Shown here piece by piece: positions 35,525-44,643 of a stretch of 64,000 bases of DNA. Position 1 is the stretch's first letter; each line of letters begins with the position of its first letter. Source of the DNA: Deinococcales bacterium (GTDB taxonomy: Bacteria; Deinococcota; Deinococci; Deinococcales; JAAFIG01). Where the stretch lies: assembly GCA_013298595.1 (NCBI GenBank), contig JAAFIG010000015.1:21191-85190 (forward strand), given 5' to 3'. The notes below the pieces were generated by a model that was given only the letters and a program-made list of their open reading frames with translations, made no database searches and had not been told where the DNA came from. Position numbers and translations under genes: made by a program.

Positions 35525-37366
35525 TCAGAGGACGATGTGGTCGGTTCGGGTGGTTTTGCGCAACGGAATTTCCGGCATGAACAACGTGATCAAAAACCCG
35601 AGCAGGATGATCAAACTACTGATGCGGTAAATGCCGCTGATTGCCTGCGTGAACGCCTGCTTGCTGGCTTGCTCGAGCCGATTAATGCCCTGGAGCAAAA
35701 CGGTTTTTGTGCGCTCCATATTCTCGAGCACTTTGCTCAGGATGGCTTCGCGCTTGGCGTTGGGTGCTTCGCCTGCCAGGATCGCTTGCAAGATCGGTTT
35801 GAGTTCCGTGGGCGTTTGCGGATTGTTGAGAAGTGCCTGTGCACTGCTGCTGTCGTTTTCGCTGTCACTGTCGCGGAGGGCTGTGAGCAATTGTTGTTGC
35901 GTCTTGCTCGCCTGTTCAATGTTGCGTTTGACCGCCGCGAAATCCAGATTGCCGAATGCTGGCTGCTGGTTGCTATTCAGTTGCGCTTTCAGTTCTGCGG
36001 GCAGGCTGTTCATCGCTTGCGCCATGTTGCTTTGCATGCCAGCGGTCAGGCTCGAGGCGAAGATTGTGCCGATCACGGCCAGGCCAACCGTGCCGCCGAG
36101 TTGCTGGAAGAAGTTGACGCTGGCGGTGGCGACACCGGTTTTTTCGCTCGGCAGTGCGTTTTGTACTGCCAGGCTATACAAGGCTCCCGATGCGCCCAAT
36201 CCCAAACCAATCACGATCATTTTGATTGACACCTCGAGTTGATTCGATTCGCTCGAGAGCGTGAAGCCCATGATCAGAAATCCGACGAACATGATCAGCA
36301 AACTGCCGAGCATCACGGGTTTGTAGCGTCCGTAGCGGGTGGTCAGGATGCCGGAGACAATCGAACTGACGATCAGGCCAAAGGTCATCGGTGTGGTGGT
36401 CAACCCGGCGAGTGTGGCGGACAATCCCACCACGTTGACCATGAACAACGGCAGGAAAACGAAGGCGGCAAAGAACGCCGATTGCAGCACGAAGCCTGCC
36501 AGGTTGCCAAAGGCGAAGGTTCGGTTTTGGAACAGGTTCAGGTCCAGCAGCGGGTCTTTGGCGTGACGTTCGGTGATCAAAAAGGCGATCAGGCCCACGA
36601 CGAATACAGCGAACATACCAATGATCTGCCATGAAGTCCAAGCGAACGCCGTCTGACCAGGTTGAGGCTCGCTGCTGCCCAAACTGAGCGCTAACAACAG
36701 TGGCACGACCGAAACGATCAACCAGATCGCGCCCGCGAAATCGATGGGACCTCGAGCCGTTGCGGGTTTGACGAACGGCATGCGCGTACCAATGAACGTC
36801 AGGGCGATAGCTCCCAAGGGAATGTTGATGAAGAAGACCCATTTCCAGCCAAACGAATCGGTGATCCACCCGCCCAAGAGCGGCCCGAGGATGCTTGAGA
36901 GACCGATGATGCCTGCGAGTGCACCGTTGATTTTGCCGCGTTCGGCGGGCGGGTACAGGTCGGCGACGATGGCGAATGCGGTGGTCAGCAGTGCGCCCGC
37001 GCCGAGTCCTTGAATGGCGCGAAAGCCGATCAGTGAGGTGGCATCCCAGGCCAGGCCGCACAGCAACGATCCGACTAAGAACAGCAGCACACCAAAGACC
37101 ATGATCGGTTTGCGTCCGTACAGATCGCCGAGTTTGCCGTAGATGGTCACAACCACGGTGCTCGAGACGAGGTAGGCGATGGTCAGCCAGGTGTACAACG
37201 ACGCTGGAATCCCCAGGCTTTTTTGAATCGCCGGGCCTGCCGTGGCGACGATGGTTTGGTCGAGTGCGGCCAAGAGCAGCGCGAGGATCATGCCGATCAT
37301 GGTCATCAGTCGCGCTTGGTTACTGATGGCTGGCGTGTCTATTGGTGTTGGTGTGGTGCTGGTCAT
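35525..37366 (-). CDS. MFS multidrug exporter, DHA2 (EmrB/QacA) family
   Basis: 613 residues with about 14 membrane segments. Motif A GKLGDLYGRKPIMV after helix 2, the helix-1 acidic motif LAALDQTIVATAGPAI, and motif C-like GLSSILGPLLGGWITDSFGWKWVFFINIP are intact. A long soluble Gln/Asn/Ser-rich loop (about 450-560) lies before the last helix. Proton-driven export of hydrophobic compounds. The gene is clearly GC-richer than the surroundings and has sparse CTCGAG, pointing to horizontal origin together with the adjacent P450. Confidence 0.92.
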   Translation of the reverse strand: MTSTTPTPIDTPAISNQARLMTMIGMILALLLAALDQTIVATAGPAIQKSLGIPASLYTWLTIAYLVSSTVVVTIYGKLGDLYGRKPIMVFGVLLFLVGSLLCGLAWDATSLIGFRAIQGLGAGALLTTAFAIVADLYPPAERGKINGALAGIIGLSSILGPLLGGWITDSFGWKWVFFINIPLGAIALTFIGTRMPFVKPATARGPIDFAGAIWLIVSVVPLLLALSLGSSEPQPGQTAFAWTSWQIIGMFAVFVVGLIAFLITERHAKDPLLDLNLFQNRTFAFGNLAGFVLQSAFFAAFVFLPLFMVNVVGLSATLAGLTTTPMTFGLIVSSIVSGILTTRYGRYKPVMLGSLLIMFVGFLIMGFTLSSESNQLEVSIKMIVIGLGLGASGALYSLAVQNALPSEKTGVATASVNFFQQLGGTVGLAVIGTIFASSLTAGMQSNMAQAMNSLPAELKAQLNSNQQPAFGNLDFAAVKRNIEQASKTQQQLLTALRDSDSENDSSSAQALLNNPQTPTELKPILQAILAGEAPNAKREAILSKVLENMERTKTVLLQGINRLEQASKQAFTQAISGIYRISSLIILLGFLITLFMPEIPLRKTTRTDHIVL

Positions 37367-37466
37367 GGTTCTCCCCTATGGTGGTGCAGGCAACACCTGA
37401 CCGACGGCCAGGATGTGCGCCTCTGGCCGAGGGTCTGGAGTTGTGGGTGAGGTCAAAGCTCGAGGT

Positions 37467-38690
37467 TCAGAACTTGATCGGCATGGCTTGCAACCCGCGT
37501 GGCACGAGTCCCGCAGTCCAACGCAACTCTTCGGGTTTGACCGCCAGGCGCAAATTCGGCAGGCGTTCAAACAAGACTTGAAACGAAGTGCTCGCCTCGA
37601 GTCGCGCTAATGGCGCACCGACGCAGTAATGAATGCCCTGTCCGAAACCGACGTGTTTGTTGCTGGCACGGTCCAAAATCAATTGGTCGGCCTGCTCAAA
37701 TTTGCGTTCATCGTGATTGGCAGAACCAATCATCGCAAAGACAGAATCACCTCGAGAAATCTTGGTGCCAGAGACTTCGTAATCCTCGCGGGCGTACCTC
37801 GGGGTGGCGATCAGCACTGGCGGCGCGAAACGCACCAGTTCTTCAACGGCGGATTTCATCAATGCCGGTTCGGTTTTCAAACGCTCGAGTTGATCTGGGT
37901 TGTTCAGCAGTGCCAGCGTGCCATTGGCGATCAAACCGCTGGTGGTTTCGTGACCGGCGGACAACAAAATGCCCGCCATGCCGACGAGTTCATCCTCGGA
38001 TAAGCTCGAGTTTTCGCTTTCGGCTTTGACCAGCATGGTCGCCAGGTTGTCGCCGGGATTCTCGCGGTAATGGCGGAAGAGTTTGCGCAGGTAACCGACC
38101 ATGCTGTACATGCTCGGCATCGCCATGATCGCTTCGATGGGTTTACCGATGTTGGTCATGGTTTTGGACCAGTGATGGAACTTGTCGCGGTCTTTTTCGG
38201 GAACGCCCAGCATGTCGCAAATCACGACCAACGGAATTTCCACGGCGAAATCGCGCACCAAATCCATCTCGCCTTTTTGTTCGGCCTTGTCGATCAATTG
38301 ATGCGCCAACTCGTGAACTCGGGTTTGCATCTGCGCCATCAAACGCGGCAAGAACGCCTGGTGAATCAATGACCGCAAGCGCGTGTGGTCGGGCGCGTCG
38401 GTGTCCAGCAGATTGGTTTGTATCGCTTTGACAAATCCTGGCAGTGGCGCTCCACGGTGCGGCTTGTCCGGGGTGGCGGTGTTGGCTTTGTTTTTCACCA
38501 GCCGTTCGTCTTTGAGGCCCTGCTCGACATCGTCGTAACGGGTCAGCAGCCAAGCTCGACCGACCATCGTTTTGACGGGGACGACAGGTCGTTCATCGCG
38601 CCACCGTTTGAAGGTCGGGAACGGATCGGCACGAAATGCTGGCGAGGTGATGTCGGTGGGGTCGAGGGTTGCGGTGGCTAAGGTGGTCAT
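37467..38690 (-). CDS. Bacterial cytochrome P450
   Basis: 407 residues, soluble bacterial class. I-helix oxygen-activating motif AGHETTSG, K-helix E-x-x-R in EELVRF (degenerate spacing: E-E-L-V-R), and the heme-binding loop FGQGIHYCVGAPLARLE with Cys356 as thiolate ligand. Closest in style to CYP107-like hydroxylases. Substrate unknown, and no ferredoxin or ferredoxin reductase lies nearby. GC-rich, followed 100 bases later by the MFS exporter on the same strand, so synthesis or modification and export of a small molecule may be coupled. Confidence 0.93.
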   Translation of the reverse strand: MTTLATATLDPTDITSPAFRADPFPTFKRWRDERPVVPVKTMVGRAWLLTRYDDVEQGLKDERLVKNKANTATPDKPHRGAPLPGFVKAIQTNLLDTDAPDHTRLRSLIHQAFLPRLMAQMQTRVHELAHQLIDKAEQKGEMDLVRDFAVEIPLVVICDMLGVPEKDRDKFHHWSKTMTNIGKPIEAIMAMPSMYSMVGYLRKLFRHYRENPGDNLATMLVKAESENSSLSEDELVGMAGILLSAGHETTSGLIANGTLALLNNPDQLERLKTEPALMKSAVEELVRFAPPVLIATPRYAREDYEVSGTKISRGDSVFAMIGSANHDERKFEQADQLILDRASNKHVGFGQGIHYCVGAPLARLEASTSFQVLFERLPNLRLAVKPEELRWTAGLVPRGLQAMPIKF

Positions 38691-38870
38691 GGTGGCTCCT
38701 ATTCAAGATGGGTGGAAAGTAGAAAGTTCAAAGTGCCGTGAGGCTCGAGACGTTCAGGCTTGGAAAATCAGCGCGAGAATTGAGTGTGCGTGTCGTAATG
38801 TTAACCCGATCCAGTTTTGACTTGTGCGGTTGTTGACCAAGAACACTCGAGCAATCTGTGCTGCTTCGTT

Positions 38871-38908
38871 GGAACGTTTCTCGAGTGTTCAGGCTCGAGA
38901 AACGTTCC
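38871..38908. repeat. Loop-conserved hairpin, copy 1
   Basis: Perfect 15-base stem GGAACGTTTCTCGAG/CTCGAGAAACGTTCC around TGTTCAGG. A second hairpin at 40131-40160 has a different stem but nearly the same loop (TGTTGAGG) and the same CTCGAG at the stem top. It lies just past the stop of the lipoprotein dehalogenase gene on that gene's strand. No T-run follows on either side, so a simple terminator is unlikely. Confidence 0.7.
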
Positions 38909-38934
38909 GTTGTTCGTTTGAATCCAGTGCCGGT

Positions 38935-40101
38935 TCAGAGTGGATTCTTGGCGATAAACTTGTTGATTCGCTCCGCGATTGCTTTGCCCTTGTCGTCTTG
39001 CAGGTAGTGGCTTGCGTCTGGGAAGCGGTGGTGGTCCTGGCCGCGTGCGCCAGGAATGTTCTTCTGGTATCCCTGTTCTATCGCAGGGTCCAATCCGAGT
39101 TCGTTGGCTCCGAAGATAGTCATGAACGGCTTGTTGTAGCGTGTCAGCCCTTCCATCACCGGTTTGTACAGGCCCACGGTCTGATTGAGCAAGCTCGGGA
39201 AGGTGCGCGGAGCCGCCATCAGGGTTCGGCTGGGGAACGGGGCATCGTAGGCCGCTTTTTGATCAGGTGTCAGCGGTCTGTAGGTGTTGGCCTCGAGCAT
39301 GATGGAAGGCTTGAAGTCCTCGGCGTACATGGCATAGGCGACCCAATCGGCGAAAGGATCGGACGCACCATCTCCACTGCCTGCTGGTAGAGGAACCAAG
39401 GATTTGCCTTGTGCATCGTAGAAATCGGGTTGCTGCGGAGGAATCGAGCCGAGAAGCTTGCCAAACGAGGCGACGGTAGCGTTGATGTCCGTCGGTGTCG
39501 CGTAGGGTTTGTCGATGTTGGGAAACCCGCCGTTTCCGAGAATGATGCGGTCAAAGGTGTCCGGTTGCTTGCTGGCAATGTACAGACCGAGAACGCTGCC
39601 CCAGTCCTGCATAAAAACGGTCAGTTTCTTCAGTTCGAGCCACTGGACGAACGTGCTCAAGCGGTTGGCGTGGTTCTGGAAGCTGTGGTACTTGAGGTCA
39701 ACAGGTTTGTCAGATCGACCCATGCCGAGGTGGTCCATGGCGATCACGCGATGACCACCTTTGACCAATTCTGGAATCATGTAGCGGTACAGGTACGACC
39801 ACGACGGCTGTCCGTGGAGCAACAAAACGGGTTGACCATTGGCTGGGCCAATGTCGTAGTACGCCTGTCGCAAACCGTCGATCTCGAGGTATTTGACCTC
39901 GTAATTCCAGTCGGGAAGGTTCTGGAAGCAAGCGTCCGGTGTGCGCACGAACGCAACACCTTGGCTGCTGGTGAGGGCTTCTGGTGTCGCCAAGCACGCT
40001 TGGCTGGCCCGTGTCGGCGCGGTCGCCTGCGGCATGCAGGAGGTCAGGGCAAAACTTCCGAGTGCGGTCAGGGTGAGGGCGGTAAACCATTTGTGTGTCA
40101 T
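38935..40101 (-). CDS. Lipoprotein haloalkane dehalogenase-like alpha/beta hydrolase
   Basis: 388 residues. Signal peptide with lipobox LTSC (Cys22), then an alpha/beta hydrolase: LLLHGQPSWSYLYRYM, GMGRSDKP, nucleophile elbow MQDWGS with Asp166 and adjacent Trp, and catalytic His in DASHYLQDDKG. Haloalkane dehalogenases are normally cytoplasmic, so the exported lipoprotein form is notable. GC-rich with only two CTCGAG sites, as in the P450/MFS block. Flanked by two hairpins of one family. Role inferred as hydrolytic dehalogenation or related epoxide/ester hydrolysis. Confidence 0.85.
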   Translation of the reverse strand: MTHKWFTALTLTALGSFALTSCMPQATAPTRASQACLATPEALTSSQGVAFVRTPDACFQNLPDWNYEVKYLEIDGLRQAYYDIGPANGQPVLLLHGQPSWSYLYRYMIPELVKGGHRVIAMDHLGMGRSDKPVDLKYHSFQNHANRLSTFVQWLELKKLTVFMQDWGSVLGLYIASKQPDTFDRIILGNGGFPNIDKPYATPTDINATVASFGKLLGSIPPQQPDFYDAQGKSLVPLPAGSGDGASDPFADWVAYAMYAEDFKPSIMLEANTYRPLTPDQKAAYDAPFPSRTLMAAPRTFPSLLNQTVGLYKPVMEGLTRYNKPFMTIFGANELGLDPAIEQGYQKNIPGARGQDHHRFPDASHYLQDDKGKAIAERINKFIAKNPL

Positions 40102-40130
40102 TGCAATCTCCTTGGGGTGTGTTTGAGAGC

Positions 40131-40160
40131 GGTTCCTCGAGTGTTGAGGCTCGAGGAACC
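40131..40160. repeat. Loop-conserved hairpin, copy 2
   Basis: Perfect 11-base stem GGTTCCTCGAG/CTCGAGGAACC around TGTTGAGG, then TTTT on the plus strand. Shares loop and CTCGAG core with the hairpin at 38871-38908 while the outer stem differs in paired fashion. Lies between the dehalogenase start and the copper monooxygenase stop, and may also terminate plus-strand transcripts. Confidence 0.7.
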
Positions 40161-40191
40161 TTTTACGTGTGGTCTTTGACTCGAGGTGTGA

Positions 40192-41457
40192 TCAGTCTTT
40201 TTTGACGTTGGCCATCAGAATCCCGAGGCACATTTCGTCGGTGGTGGCTTCTGCCCACATCACATATTTTGGTGTTGTTTGCACATCGCCAATAATTGGT
40301 TGGTTTTCAACCGAGTTATCAAAAACACAGGTAGTACGAATCACGTCGTTTGGTTTTAGTGCTACAGGGGTTCTAAACCAATAGTTGCCTTGCCAGTGGT
40401 AATCCCATTTTGGGATGTCTATCAGGATTTTAGCATCGTTAGTGTCTGGGTTTAATTCGATCTTAATGCTTTTTGCGAGTAAGTGCATATGCCCACCAAT
40501 CGAGTACAACGTGGTATCGGTTCGTACTCGTTGATCGCAACTGTTCACCACTTTGCTGGCATCACCTACACCTTTTTGGTACTGAGCTGCCGTCTGACCA
40601 CAGGTTTGCAACATGCCATTTGGCAAAAACGAACCTGCCAACACACCCGCTCGAGCCACATTTTCACGCAATGTATTTTCTCGAGTACATGCCACTGTTT
40701 TGATAGTATCTGGACAAGCAATTTCGACAGGGGCAAATTGCAACATAGACTGAATTGGGGTCAGTTGCTTGCCTTCAGCTGCGATGTTGACTTTAACCAT
40801 TGAACGATCCGAACCCAAGCCGTTATTGAGGTTATAATGCACTTCCATGACTATCAATGAACCCTTAGGCATGGGGTTACCAATACCATCTGGGAAGTGA
40901 CCATCGCCTGCTCCAGGAACCCAAACACTGAGCCAGTTACCACCAGCCGCGCCATTTTGTGGATTATCAGACATTAACCCAGGACCACCAAAACAATCCC
41001 AGCCTTTGCCGTTGGTGGCTTTATCTTGGGCTAATACCGCAGGAACTTGGTTAGGTTCGATTTTATAAAGTATTGCATGATGAACAATTTTTCGATTACC
41101 CGGAATAATCTCGACACCTGTCACCATGACATCACGTTTGAAATCTGGTTTTAGGACAAAACAATGGTATACATCATTAGATTTTGAATTATCAGGTGTG
41201 AACGGCGCATCCGAAACCTCGAGATTGATTGTTTCATCATCACTTGCTGCATAGGCATTCGATAATCCTATTGGAAAATCCGAAACAGCTGTGCCAAACT
41301 GCCCTTGTCCTCGGTGATGATCTTGTGCAATTCGAGCCGCCTCGAGATTCAAATTGATTTGCGAGCTTTGCAGCAAAAAAGCCACTCCTGTTACTACCAA
41401 AGCTGTAACACTTAAACCTCTGACCCAACGCCAAATTTGTTGTTGAACTTTTTTCAT
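40192..41457 (-). CDS. Copper type II monooxygenase-like (PHM/DBM-fold) exported protein
   Basis: About 421 residues. An N-terminal hydrophobic segment (LSVTALVVTGVAFLL) serves as signal or anchor. The body resembles ascorbate-dependent copper monooxygenases: NDVYHCFVLKPDF, GNRKIVHHAILYK (His pair, Cu site), VHYNLNNG, and YSIGGHMHLLAKSIK with a further His ligand pair. The start chosen has GAGG six bases upstream. The longer frame starts within the stop of the c-type cytochrome gene. That coupling suggests electron supply from the cytochrome (inference). Substrate unknown. Confidence 0.75.
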   Translation of the reverse strand: MKKVQQQIWRWVRGLSVTALVVTGVAFLLQSSQINLNLEAARIAQDHHRGQGQFGTAVSDFPIGLSNAYAASDDETINLEVSDAPFTPDNSKSNDVYHCFVLKPDFKRDVMVTGVEIIPGNRKIVHHAILYKIEPNQVPAVLAQDKATNGKGWDCFGGPGLMSDNPQNGAAGGNWLSVWVPGAGDGHFPDGIGNPMPKGSLIVMEVHYNLNNGLGSDRSMVKVNIAAEGKQLTPIQSMLQFAPVEIACPDTIKTVACTRENTLRENVARAGVLAGSFLPNGMLQTCGQTAAQYQKGVGDASKVVNSCDQRVRTDTTLYSIGGHMHLLAKSIKIELNPDTNDAKILIDIPKWDYHWQGNYWFRTPVALKPNDVIRTTCVFDNSVENQPIIGDVQTTPKYVMWAEATTDEMCLGILMANVKKD

Positions 41458-41465
41458 AATAAACC

Positions 41466-41840
41466 TCATTTCCTTGGTGGTTTACCGAGCGGCGCTTTGG
41501 CTTTTGCCCAATCCTCGAGCACTTTTTTCGAGGCAATACCTAAACGACGTTCGTTAAGAAACGGTTGTGATTCACGACTTGGTGGGAATGGCGGCATATA
41601 CTCTTCTCGAGTGACCTCAGCAATCCGATTTGCCCTTGCCACTGCTTCTTTAGGGTTGTCTAAGGCAAAAGGCGCAATCCCGCCAGCCACATGACAAGAA
41701 ACACAATTTTTCTCGAGAATCGGTTGTACATCTACGTAATACGTAGGAATGTACCCACTCTGAGCTTGTCCAAATGTGTTTAACACACCTAGCGTCAGTA
41801 GACTGGTTGTTGCTAAAAGATACATCAGTGGTTTTTTCAT
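41466..41840 (-). CDS. Periplasmic c-type cytochrome, single heme
   Basis: 124 residues. Signal peptide MKKPLMYLLATTSLLTLGVLNTFGQA, then VQPILEKNCVSCHVAGGIAPFAL with one CXXCH heme site, and a Met (EEYMPPFPPS) suitable as sixth ligand. Small cytochromes with this IAPF/MPP pattern commonly accompany PHM-like copper proteins. AAGGAA precedes the ATG by about seven bases. The following gene begins at its stop, so the two are one transcription unit. Confidence 0.88.
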   Translation of the reverse strand: MKKPLMYLLATTSLLTLGVLNTFGQAQSGYIPTYYVDVQPILEKNCVSCHVAGGIAPFALDNPKEAVARANRIAEVTREEYMPPFPPSRESQPFLNERRLGIASKKVLEDWAKAKAPLGKPPRK

Positions 41841-41917
41841 AGTTTGTTTCCTTTTCGTGTTGTTATAGCCATCATAATTTATAAATAATTGGTTAGTTAT
41901 TATTTAAGCTAAAAAAA

Positions 41918-42508
41918 TCATTCCTCCTTTCCATTTGGTTCTAACCCACACCAAAAAACCATAATAAAATCCTCGAGAAAGCCATCTGTACCAAAATTTC
42001 CCGAGACCGACTGCGTGGCTTGGCTCATCGCAAAACCAGCCGCCGTGTGCATCAGCGTTAAAGCAGGGATGGTTGGATCACCACGCACAATCCGACCCAA
42101 AGCCATTTCACGGGCTAAATAAGCAGTTAAAGCTGCAAAATCATTCTCGACAGGCGGAGGCAACGGAAACCCAGATTGTTGCCGTGCCGACATCAGTAAC
42201 ATCATGCCAGGTAGAATCTCGGCAATATACTCACCAATTCGTCGTGCAATCCGCAGCAAATCGGCTTTGGGGTCGCCATGTCCGATGCTAGAGGCAAGTT
42301 CAGCCGTCCAGACAGGTTGACGCGGTGGCAAGGACAACGCCGCAAAAAATAAATCTTCCTTGGTGGCATAGTGCTTAAAAATACTGGCACTCGAGATACC
42401 AGCTCGTTTAGCCACATCCACCGCCGTGGCATTCACGCCCAACTCGAGAAAAACTTCGCGAGCTGCCATAAGAATTTGGGGTTTGGAAATGGTGGCGGTA
42501 CGTCCCAT
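41918..42508 (-). CDS. TetR family transcriptional regulator
   Basis: 196 residues. HTH: ILMAAREVFLELGVNATAVDVAKRAGISSASIFKHYATKEDLFFAAL. The C-terminal half is a helical ligand domain with Met/Leu-rich helices (LPGMMLLMSARQQSG). TACTAT lies six bases before the ATG (leaderless). It stands 77 bases upstream of the cytochrome/copper-monooxygenase pair on the same strand and is the obvious candidate regulator of it. Confidence 0.88.
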   Translation of the reverse strand: MGRTATISKPQILMAAREVFLELGVNATAVDVAKRAGISSASIFKHYATKEDLFFAALSLPPRQPVWTAELASSIGHGDPKADLLRIARRIGEYIAEILPGMMLLMSARQQSGFPLPPPVENDFAALTAYLAREMALGRIVRGDPTIPALTLMHTAAGFAMSQATQSVSGNFGTDGFLEDFIMVFWCGLEPNGKEE

Positions 42509-42800
42509 GAATCAATAGTAACTGGCTAGTTTTTAATTGTCAAGCTGGGTTATCACACCAAACACCCAAGAATGTTGGAAAATTACAAAGTGAAGAAATC
42601 AAGAATATACACTCCACTGACACCAATACTGTTACAGACGAACCTAATCCACTAAAGATAGAAATGTCAAACCTCAAGATAATTTTGTGCCAACCATGTA
42701 AGAACAAATAATTACACTAAGAGCTACAAAACCCGAGGTAGTTTTAACCATACAATGCTCTGCCACAAAACATCTGAAGCACTCAAACCAGGAGTTCACT

Positions 42801-43961
42801 ATGCAAAAACTCATTCGTACCGCCACCAGTATGCTTATCGGCATTGCCACACTTGCTTCCTGCAACAGCTTAGGCACTCTCCTAACCGAAAGAACCATCA
42901 ATGCAACAGGTATTGCCAGCAACGTCAGCAGCAACGGCTTTACCATGATGGCAATTCGTTTCAAAACAGATGTCGGTGCAACCAGCAGCCTACAACTACA
43001 AGGCTCGAGTAGCAGCAACACCATCACCGAAGGCAGCACCGTAACAGTGAGCGGCAAAACCAACGACGATGAAACAGTCAGTGTGACCACTGCAACAGTC
43101 AAAGTTGAACTCAAAGGCAGCATCTCGAGCCTTGACCTCGTTAACGCCAGCATGGTGGTACTCGGACAAACCATCAAAGCTGATGCCAACACCGTATTCC
43201 AAGGTTCTGATAGCAGTGCACTCAGTTTGAGTAATTTACAAACCAACGATTTTGTCGAAATTTATGGTTTACGCCAAACCGATGATTCCTTATTAGCAAG
43301 CCGCATCGAACTCGAAAAAGGGACAAAGCCAAGCACTGTTGAAGTCAAAGGGAGAATAACGAACCTAGATAGCATTGCAAAAACATTTGTACTCGGCACC
43401 CAACAAATTGATTACAGCAACATCACACCCGTACCAACCCTGAATAATGGTACTCGAGTTGAAGCCAAAGGCACACTAAGCAACACTGTTCTTGTAATAA
43501 GTAAACTCGAGCTAACTAAAAAAGCCACCAACCTAGGTACAACTGGTCGAATCGAAATTGAAGGTATCAGCAGCAACTTAGATGCAACTGCAAAAACCCT
43601 TAGCATTCAGGGCTACAGTGTTAATTACAGCAACGCCAGCATCGAAGGGACACCTGCCAATGATGCTCGAGTCGAAGTTCACGGCACCCTCAATGCAGAT
43701 GGCAGCATTACCGCTAACAAACTCGAGTTTAGCCGTGCCAAAAAAGGTTACGCCGATGCCGATGCAAAAGCCGAAGGTACAATCAGCGCAGTAAACACCA
43801 ATACCATCACTGTGGCAAGTGTGATTTACAACATTGATGCCGATACTGTGCTCGAGAAAAATAATAGAGCCATTACATTAGCTGCTGTTAACGTTGGCGA
43901 TGCTGTCAAATTCAAATTTATCAATAGCAGTAAATTAGTTCGTAAGCTCGAAGTGAAATAA
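42801..43961 (+). CDS. DUF5666-repeat lipoprotein
   Basis: 386 residues. Lipoprotein signal MQKLIRTATSMLIGIATLASC (Cys21). The mature part has repeated beta-rich units of about 70 residues in the DUF5666/OB-like pattern: VxVxGxI..LD..AKTFxLGxQxIDYSN, GTRVEAKGTL..N.LVISKLEL and EIEGISSNLDATAKTLSIQGYSVNYSNA, with DARVEVHGTLNADGSITANKLEF and a last VYNIDADTVLE unit. At least four units are seen. Extracytoplasmic, of unknown role. AGGAG precedes the ATG. Followed by a strong bidirectional terminator. Confidence 0.85.
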   Translation: MQKLIRTATSMLIGIATLASCNSLGTLLTERTINATGIASNVSSNGFTMMAIRFKTDVGATSSLQLQGSSSSNTITEGSTVTVSGKTNDDETVSVTTATVKVELKGSISSLDLVNASMVVLGQTIKADANTVFQGSDSSALSLSNLQTNDFVEIYGLRQTDDSLLASRIELEKGTKPSTVEVKGRITNLDSIAKTFVLGTQQIDYSNITPVPTLNNGTRVEAKGTLSNTVLVISKLELTKKATNLGTTGRIEIEGISSNLDATAKTLSIQGYSVNYSNASIEGTPANDARVEVHGTLNADGSITANKLEFSRAKKGYADADAKAEGTISAVNTNTITVASVIYNIDADTVLEKNNRAITLAAVNVGDAVKFKFINSSKLVRKLEVK

Positions 43962-43973
43962 ACAAGTCAAAGT

Positions 43974-44005
43974 AAAAAAGCCACTGCACATGCAGTGGCT
44001 TTTTT
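43974..44005. terminator. Bidirectional rho-independent terminator
   Basis: AAAAAAGCCACTGCA and TGCAGTGGCTTTTTT pair perfectly around a two-base loop, with A and T runs on both sides. It ends the DUF5666 gene. The remaining bases up to 44412 hold no recognisable gene. Confidence 0.95.
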
Positions 44006-44412
44006 GTTATTCCTCGAGGAAAACACACAAACTTGAGGATAATGCAGACTATTTGCTTGCTGCAAGTTTTATTCTTTTCAGCACTTTTTCTTGTATTAAT
44101 TGGTGATCGTACTAAACTCGAATAGAAATTTTTGAAAACACCTTTCGTTACCAATGCCAGAAACACCCACCAGAAACCATGTACAACCAATCTGTTTTAA
44201 ATTATAAAACGGACTCGAGGTTCAAGGCACGCTTCTGGTATTCACATCAAACTTGAGCCACCAAACTAGGTGATGTTCAATTTAGAATCTGGTTCTGTTC
44301 AACTCATTGAAAGCAACCTGTTGTATCTACCTTGAGAACTATATTTCTAGGTACCTGACAGTTTACATTAAATAATTTTGTGGTCTATGGAGGGTGTGCT
44401 AATATCTGGGCT

Positions 44413-44643
44413 ATGAGTCTCGAAGACGAGCAACTTAAAGAGCTACAGCGTGTGACTGCACGCACTCTCATAGAATCGTTGAAAGCCGTTTCGGAAGCAC
44501 TTGACGAAGCTGGTTTTACGGCTTCAAAACTTACTGAAATGGTGGCACAGTCTGAGGTTAAAGATAAGCAGAACCGTGCCAGAAATGAGACCTGGTATGA
44601 GCGACACCAATCTAAACAACAACATAGATTCAAGCGTTACTGA
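44413..44643 (+). CDS. Small helical protein, partner of the downstream DUF6414-like gene
   Basis: 76 residues, strongly helical and charged: MSLEDEQLKELQRVTARTL then SLKAVSEALDEAGFTASKLTEM, ending in a basic tail. No recognised family. TAATAT seven bases before the ATG. The 3' end overlaps the next gene by 47 bases in another frame, showing tight coupling. No CTCGAG occurs in this gene or the next. Could be an antidote, adaptor or regulator for its partner (inference). Confidence 0.55.
   Translation: MSLEDEQLKELQRVTARTLIESLKAVSEALDEAGFTASKLTEMVAQSEVKDKQNRARNETWYERHQSKQQHRFKRY

Noticed and set aside
35537-36242. Plus-strand frames of 200-230 codons opposite the MFS gene
   Set aside because: Antisense shadows of the GC-rich MFS frame with no domain content.
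36174-37061. Long minus-strand frame (295 codons) within the MFS gene
   Set aside because: Arg/His-rich translation typical of a shifted frame in a GC-rich gene. The MFS frame has intact motifs and covers it entirely.
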